A DNA stretch of 32,977 bases from an uncultured Saprospiraceae bacterium (GTDB lineage Bacteria; Bacteroidota; Bacteroidia; Chitinophagales; Saprospiraceae). The notes under the pieces are model-generated. The model was not told the DNA's origin, did not search any database, and saw only the letters and a program-made list of their open reading frames with translations. The position numbers and the translations under genes are program-made. The stretch covers positions 1 to 32,977 of the forward strand of contig CALKXE010000208.1 in the NCBI GenBank assembly GCA_938003955.1. Reading direction: 5' to 3'. Below, in pieces: positions 24,418 to 32,977 of this stretch (position 1 is the first letter of the stretch; every line of letters begins with the position of its first letter).

Positions 24418-27400
24418 AGTGACTACAATCTCTTCATTTGATCGAACTATAATCATAGCTTCAGCGTAGCATCCATTTATATCAGTAATGCCGACGGTGT
24501 ATACTATATCACCAATACCTCCAGTAACTTCTGTTGTAAGACATGTAGAACATGATAAATTCGTATCAGGCGACCAAACAATTGATTCTATTTCTGAATC
24601 AGGAAGGTTGACACTCGCTACCAATTGAGTTGTCTGACCTTGGACGACGGTCACCTCTGGCCATAAATTCACAGCAAATGGTTCTTGAAGATCGACAACG
24701 ATTTGATCATTGAATTCGCATCCATTATCATCTACTATAAGAAGATTGTAGGTTCCTGCCATTAAGTTTTCTACCGTATTATCTGTAATTTCATTGTCAT
24801 CAATGAAGTATGTATACGGCCCCGTACCACCTTGTACAGCCGTAATCGTTATCTCTCCATTATTACTCTCTTCGCAAGATTCATCTTCTATCGCATAGGT
24901 CGAACTTTCTATTTGTTCTGGCAATGAGATTTCGATAGAATCTATCGTTTCGCAATTGTTTGCTGGATTTATCACAGAAACAGTATAGAGTCCTTCTTCA
25001 CTCACAGTAATTTCTGGGGTGTTTCCTCCACTAATGATATTTCCATTTGCGGTCTGCCAATTGATAGTAAACATTGTAGGATCTATTACTGTAGTCAATG
25101 AAACCGCTATATCATCTTCATCACAATTGATTATCGCTTCCTCATCCAATACTACTTCCGGAAGATCGATATTCGATGTCACAACCATCGTATCAAAGTT
25201 GATACAGTTGTTATCCTCATCAACGAGTTGAAGATAATATGTGCCACCTTGAGTAACATCTAAGTTGTTGATACCTGTAGCGATAACCATACTATCGACA
25301 TCCAACCATGTATAAGTTATCGATGTACCCGTTTGCGAACTAGAACCATCAAGGTTTATAGATCCATTATCACAATCTAATATTTCTGCTGGTTGTATAA
25401 ATGGAATAGGGTATTGAATCTGATTTTCTATGACAAGTTCTGCCATGCCTTTACATCCGGTAATTAAATGTGTAGCTTCTAAGCGGAATGTTCCTGCATC
25501 TACAATAGTAAGTGATGTTGAGGCTCCTGTAATCAATACACTTCCAACAAACCATTTATATTCCACATTAGGTTCTTCAACTACTTGCAGCGTGATTTCA
25601 TCCACTTGACAGTCCAATATGAAACTAGGATCCGCATTAATTTGAGGCATTAAATCATCTGTTTCATCTAATACCTCGACCAATGAAGGTGGAGATGTAC
25701 AATCAGAATCAATATCGTAGACTACAAAGAAATAATTCCCAGCGGAACCAACTGTAATCGATAAGTCTGTCGATATTTCCGCCATGGTATTGTCTAACCA
25801 TTGATATGTGAAGTTTCCACTGCCACCCGTTACTGTTCCAGTAAGTGTAACAGAATCCACCAGACATGTCAGCGATTGATTGTCTCCAGCAAATACAGCT
25901 GGAACTTCATTAGATACATCTACTTCAAGACTATCAATACGTATACAGTTGTCACCAAAATCGGCAGTGTAATAATATATGCCTGGTATAGTCACAGTAA
26001 CCTCATTCCCGTTAAATGTAAAATTTCCTGGTCCTGTCCATATTCCTGTTGTAGGTGAAGATGGTACTCCAATAAGGTCCGCCTGAGTGATAACGCAATC
26101 TAGCGTAACATCAAATCCAGCTTCTACAGATTCATTACAATTAGAACAAGCAGACGGCGGCGATATCGTTAGTGTTGTCCCGCATCCAGCGATACCAGTA
26201 TCATTGATTGTAAACGTAACCGTGCCATCAATAATTAAGTATGGACCTACTGAGATAACATCTCCAGGGTTTCCTGTTTGACCCGTTTCTACGATAGTCC
26301 ATGTACCACTGCCCCCATTTTGACTTATTACAATTTCGCCTGTCCATGTATCATCCGATGGGTCATCAGCTGTATTTTCATTGTTACATTCTATATTCTG
26401 CTCAACGGCAGTGATGTCACATTCTCCACTACAACTAATGAGCTGTGGGCTTATTACTTCTACTATACAAGTGTTATTATCTACATCTATGAATTCTAAT
26501 GTAGGTGTAGAATCGTCAGCTGATAATATATATTCTGATTCTTCGCCATAGTTGTATGTCCCTACGATTACACCATTGACCCAAAGGTTATACATTGTCG
26601 ATGCTGGATTTGTAGAAGATACGTTAAATGTGAAAGTATACGTGTCATCTCCTGGAACACCGATAGTACCACCATTATTACATTGGATGTTATCACTGTC
26701 CAGAATCAAATTCGTAACAATTACCTCTGCACTGTCTGTTAATATACAGCCTTGACCAAAGTCTACTGTAAAGTAATACATGCCCGCTTCAGTCACGATT
26801 ACTTCATTCATGTTTTCTTCGAATCCACCTGGTCCCGTCCAAGTCCCTATGTCAGTCGTCGTTGGTACACCAGTCAAAGTAGCTTCAGTTATAGTACAAT
26901 CAATAAATTGATTGTCTCCCGCCTCCACAGTATCATTACAAGCAGAACAAGTTTCTGGAGCTTCAATAACAATCGTTTCTGAACAACTCGATATTCCTGA
27001 ATCTTGGATGGTTAGAGTTATATCTCCATCTGATATCAAGAATGGACCTACTTGGACAGTCTCTCCATTGTTTCCAGTTTGTGATGTTTCAAGAATAGTC
27101 CACGTGCTCCCGCCGCCAATTACATTGATAAATACATCGGCTACGAAGGTATCATCTGTTGGATCTGTTCCCGTGTTTTGATTTTGACATTCAGCAAGCT
27201 GCGCCATAATATCAATAGAGCAATCGTCACTACAACTGATCAATTCTGGGCTGATTACTTCTACAATACAAGTATTGTTATCTACATCTATGAATTCTAA
27301 TGTGGGTGTAGAGTCGTCAGCTGATAATATGTATTCTGAATCCTCGTCATAGTTGTATGTCCCTACAATTACACCATTGACCCAAAGATTATACATTGTA

Positions 27401-30400
27401 GAAGCCGGGTTTGTAGATGATAAGTTAAATGTGAAAGTATAAGTATCATCTCCAGGTACCCCTAAAGTGCCACCGTTGTTACATTGTATATCATCACTAT
27501 TTAGAATTAAATTCGTAATAATTACTTCTGCACTGTCTGTTAATATACAGCCTTGGCCAAAGTCTACTGTGAAATAGTACATTCCCGCTTCAGTTACGAT
27601 TACTACATTCATGTTTTCTTCGAATCCACCAGGTCCTGTCCAAGTCCCAATGTCAGTCGTCGTTGGTACGCCCGTCAAAGTAGCTTCAGTTATGATACAA
27701 TCAATAAACTGATCGTCTCCGGCTTCTAGAGTGTCTTCGCATGCAGAACAAGATTCTGGAGCTTCAATAACAATCGTTTCAGAACAACTAGATATTCCCG
27801 AATCTTGTATCGTTAGAGTTATATCTCCATCCGATATCAAGAAAGGACCTACTTGAACTGTCTCACCATTATTTCCTGTTTGTGATGTTTCAAGGATTGT
27901 CCATGTTCCACTTCCACCTACAACATTGATGAAAACATCGGCTACGAAGGTATCGTCTGTGGGATCTGTGCCAGTATTTTGATTCTGACATACAGCCAGC
28001 TGTGGGGCTACATTAATAGAACAATCTCCACTACATGATGTAAGCGCTGGACTTGTAAGCTCAACTGTACAAGAATCGTCATTGCTATCAACAAACTCGA
28101 TCATGTGGATCATTCCATCAGCTGGCAATATATACTGCGATATTTCGCCATAATTAAACGTACCTACATTCACATTGTCTATAAATAAGTCGAAAGTTGT
28201 AGCTGTTGAGTTGGTCGCCAAAATGGTGAAAGAAAATAGATAAGTATCATCTCCTGGTACACCAGCTGTCCCTCCACTGTCGCAAATAAAGTTGTCATTG
28301 TCAACTGTGATTATACATTCGTTAGAGCAAGGATCCAATGGTCCTATTGTCTGGGAAGCAAAGCATTGATTATCAGCATTGTCTACTATTGAGATTAAGA
28401 CCGTTTGTCCTTGTGCTGGTATCGTTATGACACCGCCAATTCCATATTGGAAGTTAGCTACGATAGCTGCATCTACTGTGACATTGAATGTATTATTTGC
28501 AGAACCATTAATAGCTGAAGCATTGATCGTTATCTCATATACATCATCAGTGGGATCTGCATCTGTACCATTGCCATTACAAAAAATATCTAATTGGTCT
28601 ATAGTTACAGAACAACTCGTCGAACAAGGCGTCAAATCACCTGTCGCAAATTCAACACTACAGCCTGTAGTTATATCAGTAATTGTAATCACATCAGGGC
28701 TGCCCGTTGCAATATCAAAAGATATGTCACCATATGCGAAGTTTCCAAAATCCATTGAGGAAGATTGAATATTTACTTCATTAGTGGCTCCTAAATTATT
28801 ATTCACATTAAATGAAATCGTATAAAAATCATCTGATGAATCAGTATCTGTTCCATTGCTGTCGCATGTGATTACCAAATTGGTGAAGCCGATCTCTATA
28901 CCTGGAGTAATCTCAAAATTAATCTCTGTTTTACATCCAATATCCGATAGGGCGTAGAGTGTATAATTACCAACTTCTAGGTCTTCAAAAGAAGTAACAG
29001 CATCAAAAGTTATATTATCTAGACTGAATGTAGTCCCAACAGGAATAATATCAGTGATGATTATAGTGCCATCCATACTGTCTTTACAAACTTCATTATT
29101 TACATCTAAAGTAAAAGTAGGAAGTGGACTTAATTCCAACATTATTTCCGCTATTTCTTTACAGTTGGTACTATTCGTAACGACCACAAAAATAGATGTC
29201 GAGGTAGAAAGCACATATGCATTATCTAACACATTTGTTTCATCTTCAGCATCGAGTAAAGTAGGGTAGTAATCATACGTGAAACTCGCATTTGTATTGA
29301 TAAGAGGGTTTATGGTTTGTAGGTCAAAAGAAGCACTTCCTGTATCATCTGGACAAACTGGATAAGTGATGCTATTAGCATCTGGTTTCGCATTGATTGT
29401 CAATGTCACTAAAGTTCTAATGAGACTTACACATCCATCTGTATCTTCAGCTTCTACATAGAAATTGTAAACTCCTGGTGCTGTTTCTATAGGAGTATAG
29501 ACTAAACTATTTGCTATTAAAGCAGTTGTACTCGTTTGATCTGGGTACCAGTTGGCAATAAGTCCGGCCTCGACAGTTACTGATAATTCAGGAGTCGGAT
29601 CATCTTGACAGATAACTTGATCACCGGTTGATATCGGACTCATTATAGTCGGACAATCACAATCTGGAAATGATACAAATTGATCTGATAGACAGAATGC
29701 ATTTGGATCAATCGCCGATACAATCGTATTTTGACCAGCAGGTATATTGTTGATTATTACATTGTTTGCATCAATAACTGTTACATCTCCTGGGTTTGAG
29801 AAGATATTGTTGCCATTTGAGATTACATTAATCGAATATGTCGCTCCACCTGGATCACATTGAATGCTAAATATCTCAAATTCTAATTCGCTAATTACTT
29901 CTATCTCTACCTCAACTTCTGCATTTGGACAAGAGTTAGAAGAGAATACAGTATAAGTGAATGTATATATACCAGAGGCCACTCCGCCAAATGTTGCCAT
30001 ATTAGGATTGTCAATGTTTGCTCCTGAACCATCAGTGTCAAACCAAGTTCCGCCTGGCGTAAAACTTCCAGTTAAATAGTCGAATAAGTCATACGACAAG
30101 CCTCCTTGCGAACAAACTTGTCCTCCTATTGCAGTTCCCGCAAATGGTGGGGCGTCTACATTTATTGTAAAAGTGGCTTCATCTTCACATCCAGCGGCAT
30201 TGGCTGCGATTATTGTATAGATGGTTGTTCCTGTTGGCGAAACGTTAGGATTTGTTATTGCACTTCCTCCTGTTTCATATGTGATCGTTATAGGATTCCC
30301 TGTAGCATCAGTAACTGTTATCGTCGATAGATCAAAAGATTCTCCAAGACATATCGTCGTCTGTAATTGATCAAGCGAAATGTCTGGAGTAGGAACGCCA

Positions 30401-32977
30401 GTTATATTTTGCATTTCTTCAATTGTTACACCATTGCAGGCGTTGGTAAATGACCATGTATATGTTGTAACGTCACCAACAACTGCCGATGTAGCGGTTA
30501 TCGTTCCAGAAATTGAACATGTTCCTCCTTCACCATTAGTATAATCTAACGTAGGATCATTAGGGAAGTTTTCTCCACAGTTTAGTGTAATATCGGCGGG
30601 CGGATTAAGAAAAACGGGGTCACTCGCTGGATTTACAGTTATAACTTGACTATGCGAAATGGGTCTATTACATACATCTGTAAATGTCCAAGAATAGGTA
30701 ATACTTCCTCCACATTCTGTGAATACTCCTGATTGAATCCCAGGTACTGATCCAGCTATAGCACAGACTCCAATCGCACCATTAGTATATGATAAGGTTG
30801 GAGCGGAACTTGGTACAGCATTACAATCAACTGTTATTGGCCCTGGAGGATTTGTGAATGTTGCCTCTGGAGCTAATTCTATTGTTACATTTTGATTGTA
30901 TGTTATGCTTCTGCTGCAATCATCCTCAAATTCCCATCTGTATTGTACTGTATTTCCACAAGGGTTAGCATTTCCTAGTAGAACGCCAGGTACGGATCCA
31001 GAAATAAGACATAAGGCAGTCTCTCCATTAGTATAGGATAGACTTGGTGGTGTTGATTGGAAGTCTGCACAAGATACTGTGATATCAGGCGGCGGAAGAT
31101 TAATAAATTCTGCAGCCGGTGCCGGTTCTACAACTATGCTTTGAACAGCTTGAATAGGTCTTCCACATTCATCTGTAAAGTCCCAAGTAAATTGAATGTT
31201 TCCACCGCAAGCTGTATAGCTACCAGTTTGAGTAGGTGACACATTACCAGAGATAGAGCATCCAGCGGTTTCTCCATTTGTATAGTTAAGATTTCCTGGA
31301 TTAGTGGCATCGGCACCACATGCTACAGTAGTACTTGCTGGTACGTCAACAAAAGCTGCTATTGGTGCAGGATCTACAGTTATGATTTGGATGTATTCGA
31401 GTGGTCTTCCACATTCATCGGTGAAGCTCCATGTATTTTCTATTGTACCACCGCAAATATCAAAATTACTATTTATGGATGGATTTACACTTCCCATTAT
31501 CTCACATGCATCACTGTTTGTATAGCTAAGTGGTCCCGCGGCGGCCGGTATATTATTACAATCAACGGTAACAGCTGCAGCTGGAGGATCTATAAAATCA
31601 GCCATAGGTGCTTCTGTAATCGTTACAGTTTGCATGTAATTTATTGGTCTACCACATGGATCAGTAAACAACCATGTGTAAGTAATTGAACCTCCACAAC
31701 TATTGGAGTTGTCGTTCACTACTGGTGGTTGACTACCAGAAATCAGGCATATGCCAGTTTCTCCATTAGTATAATCTAGTGATGGAGGAGTTGGAGGTAT
31801 TTCATCACAACCAATTGTTACGTCGGGTGGAGTTGTTACAAATGCTGGTTCAGAAGCGGGTTCTATGGTAATCACTTGCTCCCGATCTAACATTCTACCA
31901 CAAGCATCAATGAACTGCCAAGTATAAGTTATCTCACCTCCACAAACATCAGATGTTCCGGTTACTACAGCTGGTACAGATCCTATTATTTCGCAGTCTC
32001 CTATTTCACTGTTTGTATAAAATAAGTCATTCGCTGGTGGAATAGATTCTGAACATTGCACTGTTATGATTTCTACTGGTGGGTCTACCCACATTGCTTC
32101 CATTATTGGTTCTATTGTTATGGTTTGTATATGTTCTATGAATGCACCAGGATTACACGGATCCGGAATCTGCCATATTCCAATAATGTCTCCACCACAT
32201 ATATCTCCATTTACATTTACAGAAGCTTCTTCTGTTCCTGAAAGAGCACATACTCCTGTTTCACCATTTGTATAATCCAAATCAGGGAATGTAGGTAAAT
32301 CTATTAAGCAAGAAATAGTCATGTCACCTGGAGGGTTAACAAATTCTGGAGCTTCTGCAGGAGTGATTATTATATTTTGTACATAAGTGTAAGGTGTGAA
32401 GCACGCATCAGTATAAACCCAAAGTACGGTTATGGGGCCACCACACGTTCCTGGATCACCCATTACCTCTGGTTCTGCAGTCCCCATTATTGCACAATCT
32501 CCTGTCTGGCCATTATCAAAGACTAGATCGGGAAATGTGGTAGGTACTTCGTCACATTCTAAAATTATATTTGCCGGTGGTGGATTAACAGGTAATGCCG
32601 GTGGTGGTGGACTTACTGTAATTACTTGGAAGTAGTTAGCGGGTGCTCCACAATCATCAACATAAGCCCACTCTCTTATTACTGTTCCTCCAGTACAGGA
32701 ATTTATATCTGGATCGTCTGTTCCATCTACCATAGCCGAGCCAGAACAGTCACCCATCCATTCTAGCATAGGGATTGGCGGTAAGTCAGATAAATCACAT
32801 TGCACTGTTATTGGACCTGGGGGATTGATAAAATCTCCTCCACTAGCTGCATTTATTGTAAATGTTTGAACATATTCTGTTACTACACAAAGATCAGTAT
32901 AAGACCAAGTTCTTGTCATCGTACCACCTAAGCACATATCTGGCTCAGTACCATCTACTGGACTTACTGTTGATGTT
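24139..32977 (-). CDS. Giant multidomain T9SS type B surface protein, N terminus beyond the window
   Basis: An uninterrupted frame of 2945 codons runs from the window edge to the stop at 24139. No true start is visible: the frame stays open and repeat-like to base 32977. From N to C: about ten ~85-residue Cys-rich repeats; Ig-like/PKD-like segments (ICLGESFDLSTI...); a series of ~90-residue DDxYxF modules (pattern GTDxDPTDDxY) each closing with a Cys pair; a near-identical 267-residue tandem duplication; further Ig-like domains; one SprB-type repeat near 24695-24890; and the type B gliding-motility-associated C-terminal domain. Type IX export and surface attachment are therefore expected, with adhesion or gliding-surface function inferred from SprB-like proteins. 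Terminator hairpin downstream. Confidence 0.9.
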   Translation of the reverse strand, partial: TSTVSPVDGTEPDMCLGGTMTRTWSYTDLCVVTEYVQTFTINAASGGDFINPPGPITVQCDLSDLPPIPMLEWMGDCSGSAMVDGTDDPDINSCTGGTVIREWAYVDDCGAPANYFQVITVSPPPPALPVNPPPANIILECDEVPTTFPDLVFDNGQTGDCAIMGTAEPEVMGDPGTCGGPITVLWVYTDACFTPYTYVQNIIITPAEAPEFVNPPGDMTISCLIDLPTFPDLDYTNGETGVCALSGTEEASVNVNGDICGGDIIGIWQIPDPCNPGAFIEHIQTITIEPIMEAMWVDPPVEIITVQCSESIPPANDLFYTNSEIGDCEIIGSVPAVVTGTSDVCGGEITYTWQFIDACGRMLDREQVITIEPASEPAFVTTPPDVTIGCDEIPPTPPSLDYTNGETGICLISGSQPPVVNDNSNSCGGSITYTWLFTDPCGRPINYMQTVTITEAPMADFIDPPAAAVTVDCNNIPAAAGPLSYTNSDACEIMGSVNPSINSNFDICGGTIENTWSFTDECGRPLEYIQIITVDPAPIAAFVDVPASTTVACGADATNPGNLNYTNGETAGCSISGNVSPTQTGSYTACGGNIQFTWDFTDECGRPIQAVQSIVVEPAPAAEFINLPPPDITVSCADFQSTPPSLSYTNGETALCLISGSVPGVLLGNANPCGNTVQYRWEFEDDCSRSITYNQNVTIELAPEATFTNPPGPITVDCNAVPSSAPTLSYTNGAIGVCAIAGSVPGIQSGVFTECGGSITYSWTFTDVCNRPISHSQVITVNPASDPVFLNPPADITLNCGENFPNDPTLDYTNGEGGTCSISGTITATSAVVGDVTTYTWSFTNACNGVTIEEMQNITGVPTPDISLDQLQTTICLGESFDLSTITVTDATGNPITITYETGGSAITNPNVSPTGTTIYTIIAANAAGCEDEATFTINVDAPPFAGTAIGGQVCSQGGLSYDLFDYLTGSFTPGGTWFDTDGSGANIDNPNMATFGGVASGIYTFTYTVFSSNSCPNAEVEVEIEVISELEFEIFSIQCDPGGATYSINVISNGNNIFSNPGDVTVIDANNVIINNIPAGQNTIVSAIDPNAFCLSDQFVSFPDCDCPTIMSPISTGDQVICQDDPTPELSVTVEAGLIANWYPDQTSTTALIANSLVYTPIETAPGVYNFYVEAEDTDGCVSLIRTLVTLTINAKPDANSITYPVCPDDTGSASFDLQTINPLINTNASFTYDYYPTLLDAEDETNVLDNAYVLSTSTSIFVVVTNSTNCKEIAEIMLELSPLPTFTLDVNNEVCKDSMDGTIIITDIIPVGTTFSLDNITFDAVTSFEDLEVGNYTLYALSDIGCKTEINFEITPGIEIGFTNLVITCDSNGTDTDSSDDFYTISFNVNNNLGATNEVNIQSSSMDFGNFAYGDISFDIATGSPDVITITDITTGCSVEFATGDLTPCSTSCSVTIDQLDIFCNGNGTDADPTDDVYEITINASAINGSANNTFNVTVDAAIVANFQYGIGGVITIPAQGQTVLISIVDNADNQCFASQTIGPLDPCSNECIITVDNDNFICDSGGTAGVPGDDTYLFSFTILATNSTATTFDLFIDNVNVGTFNYGEISQYILPADGMIHMIEFVDSNDDSCTVELTSPALTSCSGDCSINVAPQLAVCQNQNTGTDPTDDTFVADVFINVVGGSGTWTILETSQTGNNGETVQVGPFLISDGDITLTIQDSGISSCSETIVIEAPESCSACEDTLEAGDDQFIDCIITEATLTGVPTTTDIGTWTGPGGFEENMNVVIVTEAGMYYFTVDFGQGCILTDSAEVIITNLILNSDDIQCNNGGTLGVPGDDTYTFTFNLSSTNPASTMYNLWVNGVIVGTYNYDEDSEYILSADDSTPTLEFIDVDNNTCIVEVISPELISCSDDCSIDIMAQLAECQNQNTGTDPTDDTFVADVFINVIGGGSTWTILETSQTGNNGETVQVGPFLISDGDITLTIQDSGISSCSETIVIEAPETCSACNDTVEAGDNQFIDCTITEATLTGVPTTTDIGTWTGPGGFEENMNEVIVTEAGMYYFTVDFGQGCILTDSAEVIVTNLILDSDNIQCNNGGTIGVPGDDTYTFTFNVSSTNPASTMYNLWVNGVIVGTYNYGEESEYILSADDSTPTLEFIDVDNNTCIVEVISPQLISCSGECDITAVEQNIECNNENTADDPSDDTWTGEIVISQNGGSGTWTIVETGQTGNPGDVISVGPYLIIDGTVTFTINDTGIAGCGTTLTISPPSACSNCNESVEAGFDVTLDCVITQADLIGVPSSPTTGIWTGPGNFTFNGNEVTVTIPGIYYYTADFGDNCIRIDSLEVDVSNEVPAVFAGDNQSLTCLVDSVTLTGTVTGGSGNFTYQWLDNTMAEISTDLSITVGSAGNYFFVVYDIDSDCTSPPSLVEVLDETDDLMPQINADPSFILDCQVDEITLQVVEEPNVEYKWFVGSVLITGASTSLTIVDAGTFRLEATHLITGCKGMAELVIENQIQYPIPFIQPAEILDCDNGSINLDGSSSQTGTSITYTWLDVDSMVIATGINNLDVTQGGTYYLQLVDEDNNCINFDTMVVTSNIDLPEVVLDEEAIINCDEDDIAVSLTTVIDPTMFTINWQTANGNIISGGNTPEITVSEEGLYTVSVINPANNCETIDSIEISLPEQIESSTYAIEDESCEESNNGEITITAVQGGTGPYTYFIDDNEITDNTVENLMAGTYNLLIVDDNGCEFNDQIVVDLQEPFAVNLWPEVTVVQGQTTQLVASVNLPDSEIESIVWSPDTNLSCSTCLTTEVTGGIGDIVYTVGITDINGCYAEAMIIVRSNEEIVVTAPNIFKPNSQGTGNSNFTIYSTVDATINKIQVFDRWGNMMFINENIETNNPLLGWDGKYNNTYVEQGVFVYYAELLIGEKIIIKKGDITVLR
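26426..28027 (-). repeat. 801-bp intragenic tandem duplication
   Basis: Two adjacent copies, 26426-27226 and 27227-28027, encode 267 residues each with roughly 24 differences by eye (about 91% identity). The period was fixed from the matching GAATCCACC words at 26821 and 27622. A third, clearly diverged copy precedes 26425. Each copy carries one DDTFVADV module, one GTWTGPGGFEENMN module and one DDTYTFTF module. Confidence 0.88.
30390..32977 (-). repeat. About ten ~250-bp (85-residue) Cys-rich protein repeats
   Basis: Repeats begin with the pattern F-x-N-P-P-x-x-I-T-V-x-C, continue PSLSYTNGETGxCxISGS, then CGGxITYTWxFTDxCGRPI and end YxQxITVxPA. Four Cys per unit suggest two disulphides. Ten PP-ITV-C starts are visible plus a partial unit at the window edge; more may lie beyond. 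Divergence between units is substantial, so the array is old. Confidence 0.85.

Noticed and set aside
32935..32937. Met at 32937 as the start of the giant protein
   Set aside because: The frame continues upstream to the window edge with repeat-like sequence (DGTEPD before the Met) and there is no signal peptide.
24139..32977. Many plus-strand open frames of 60-130 codons within the giant gene
   Set aside because: They are shadows of the repetitive minus-strand coding sequence, with no motifs or start signals.

Overview
The window is AT-rich and looks like a chromosomal segment from a member of the Bacteroidota, probably a marine Saprospiria-type organism. The evidence is proteins carrying type IX secretion (T9SS) C-terminal sorting domains of both type A (three proteins) and type B (one giant protein), a promoter of the Bacteroidota TTTG-N19-TAnnTTTG type, choice-of-anchor B proteins and KdsC. 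The species cannot be named from the sequence. No phage, insertion sequence, CRISPR array, rRNA or tRNA was seen.

Layout. 1-935: 5' part of an Xaa-Pro aminopeptidase gene (minus strand). 1075-5208: two tandem paralogous T9SS-exported choice-of-anchor B proteins with different C-terminal tails. 5360-8683: a MenI/PaaI-type hotdog thioesterase, diverging from a DUF1415 protein plus a patatin/Omp85 hybrid. 8736-9953: an alpha/beta-hydrolase-OsmC fusion. 10227-12044: a TPR lipoprotein converging on HMG-CoA lyase. 12207-13614: a two-helix membrane peptide, a MarR regulator and a stand-alone B3/B4 tRNA-editing-like domain. 13620-15606: a LolC/E-type permease overlapping a HExxH protein. 15613-15972: a structured intergenic region with a possible 33-aa ORF. 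15973-18813: KdsC followed by a large polytopic (GT-C-like) membrane protein. 19022-19921: an alpha/beta hydrolase with a Cys nucleophile, followed by a decayed copy of the 3' end of the membrane-protein gene. 20488-21444: a T9SS receptor-L-domain-like protein. 22052-23955: a stand-alone malonyl-transferase-like acyltransferase and a Coq4-family protein, with structured DNA before and between them. 24139-32977: a giant, cysteine-rich, repeat-built T9SS type B surface protein whose N terminus lies outside the window.

How the genes relate. Much of the window concerns the cell envelope: exported surface proteins, a self-exporting patatin, lipoprotein traffic (LolC/E-like), LPS precursor synthesis (KdsC) and a probable lipid-linked-sugar or envelope membrane enzyme. 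The strongest candidate for something undescribed is the acyltransferase/Coq4 pair. The acyltransferase has an altered oxyanion loop and nucleophile elbow, and the Coq4 homologue keeps the full HDxxH-x11-E zinc motif, in a lineage that generally uses menaquinone rather than ubiquinone. Secondary candidates are the inverted-repeat-framed short ORF at 15733-15947, the nested palindrome at 21830-21887, and the repeat expansion inside the giant protein.
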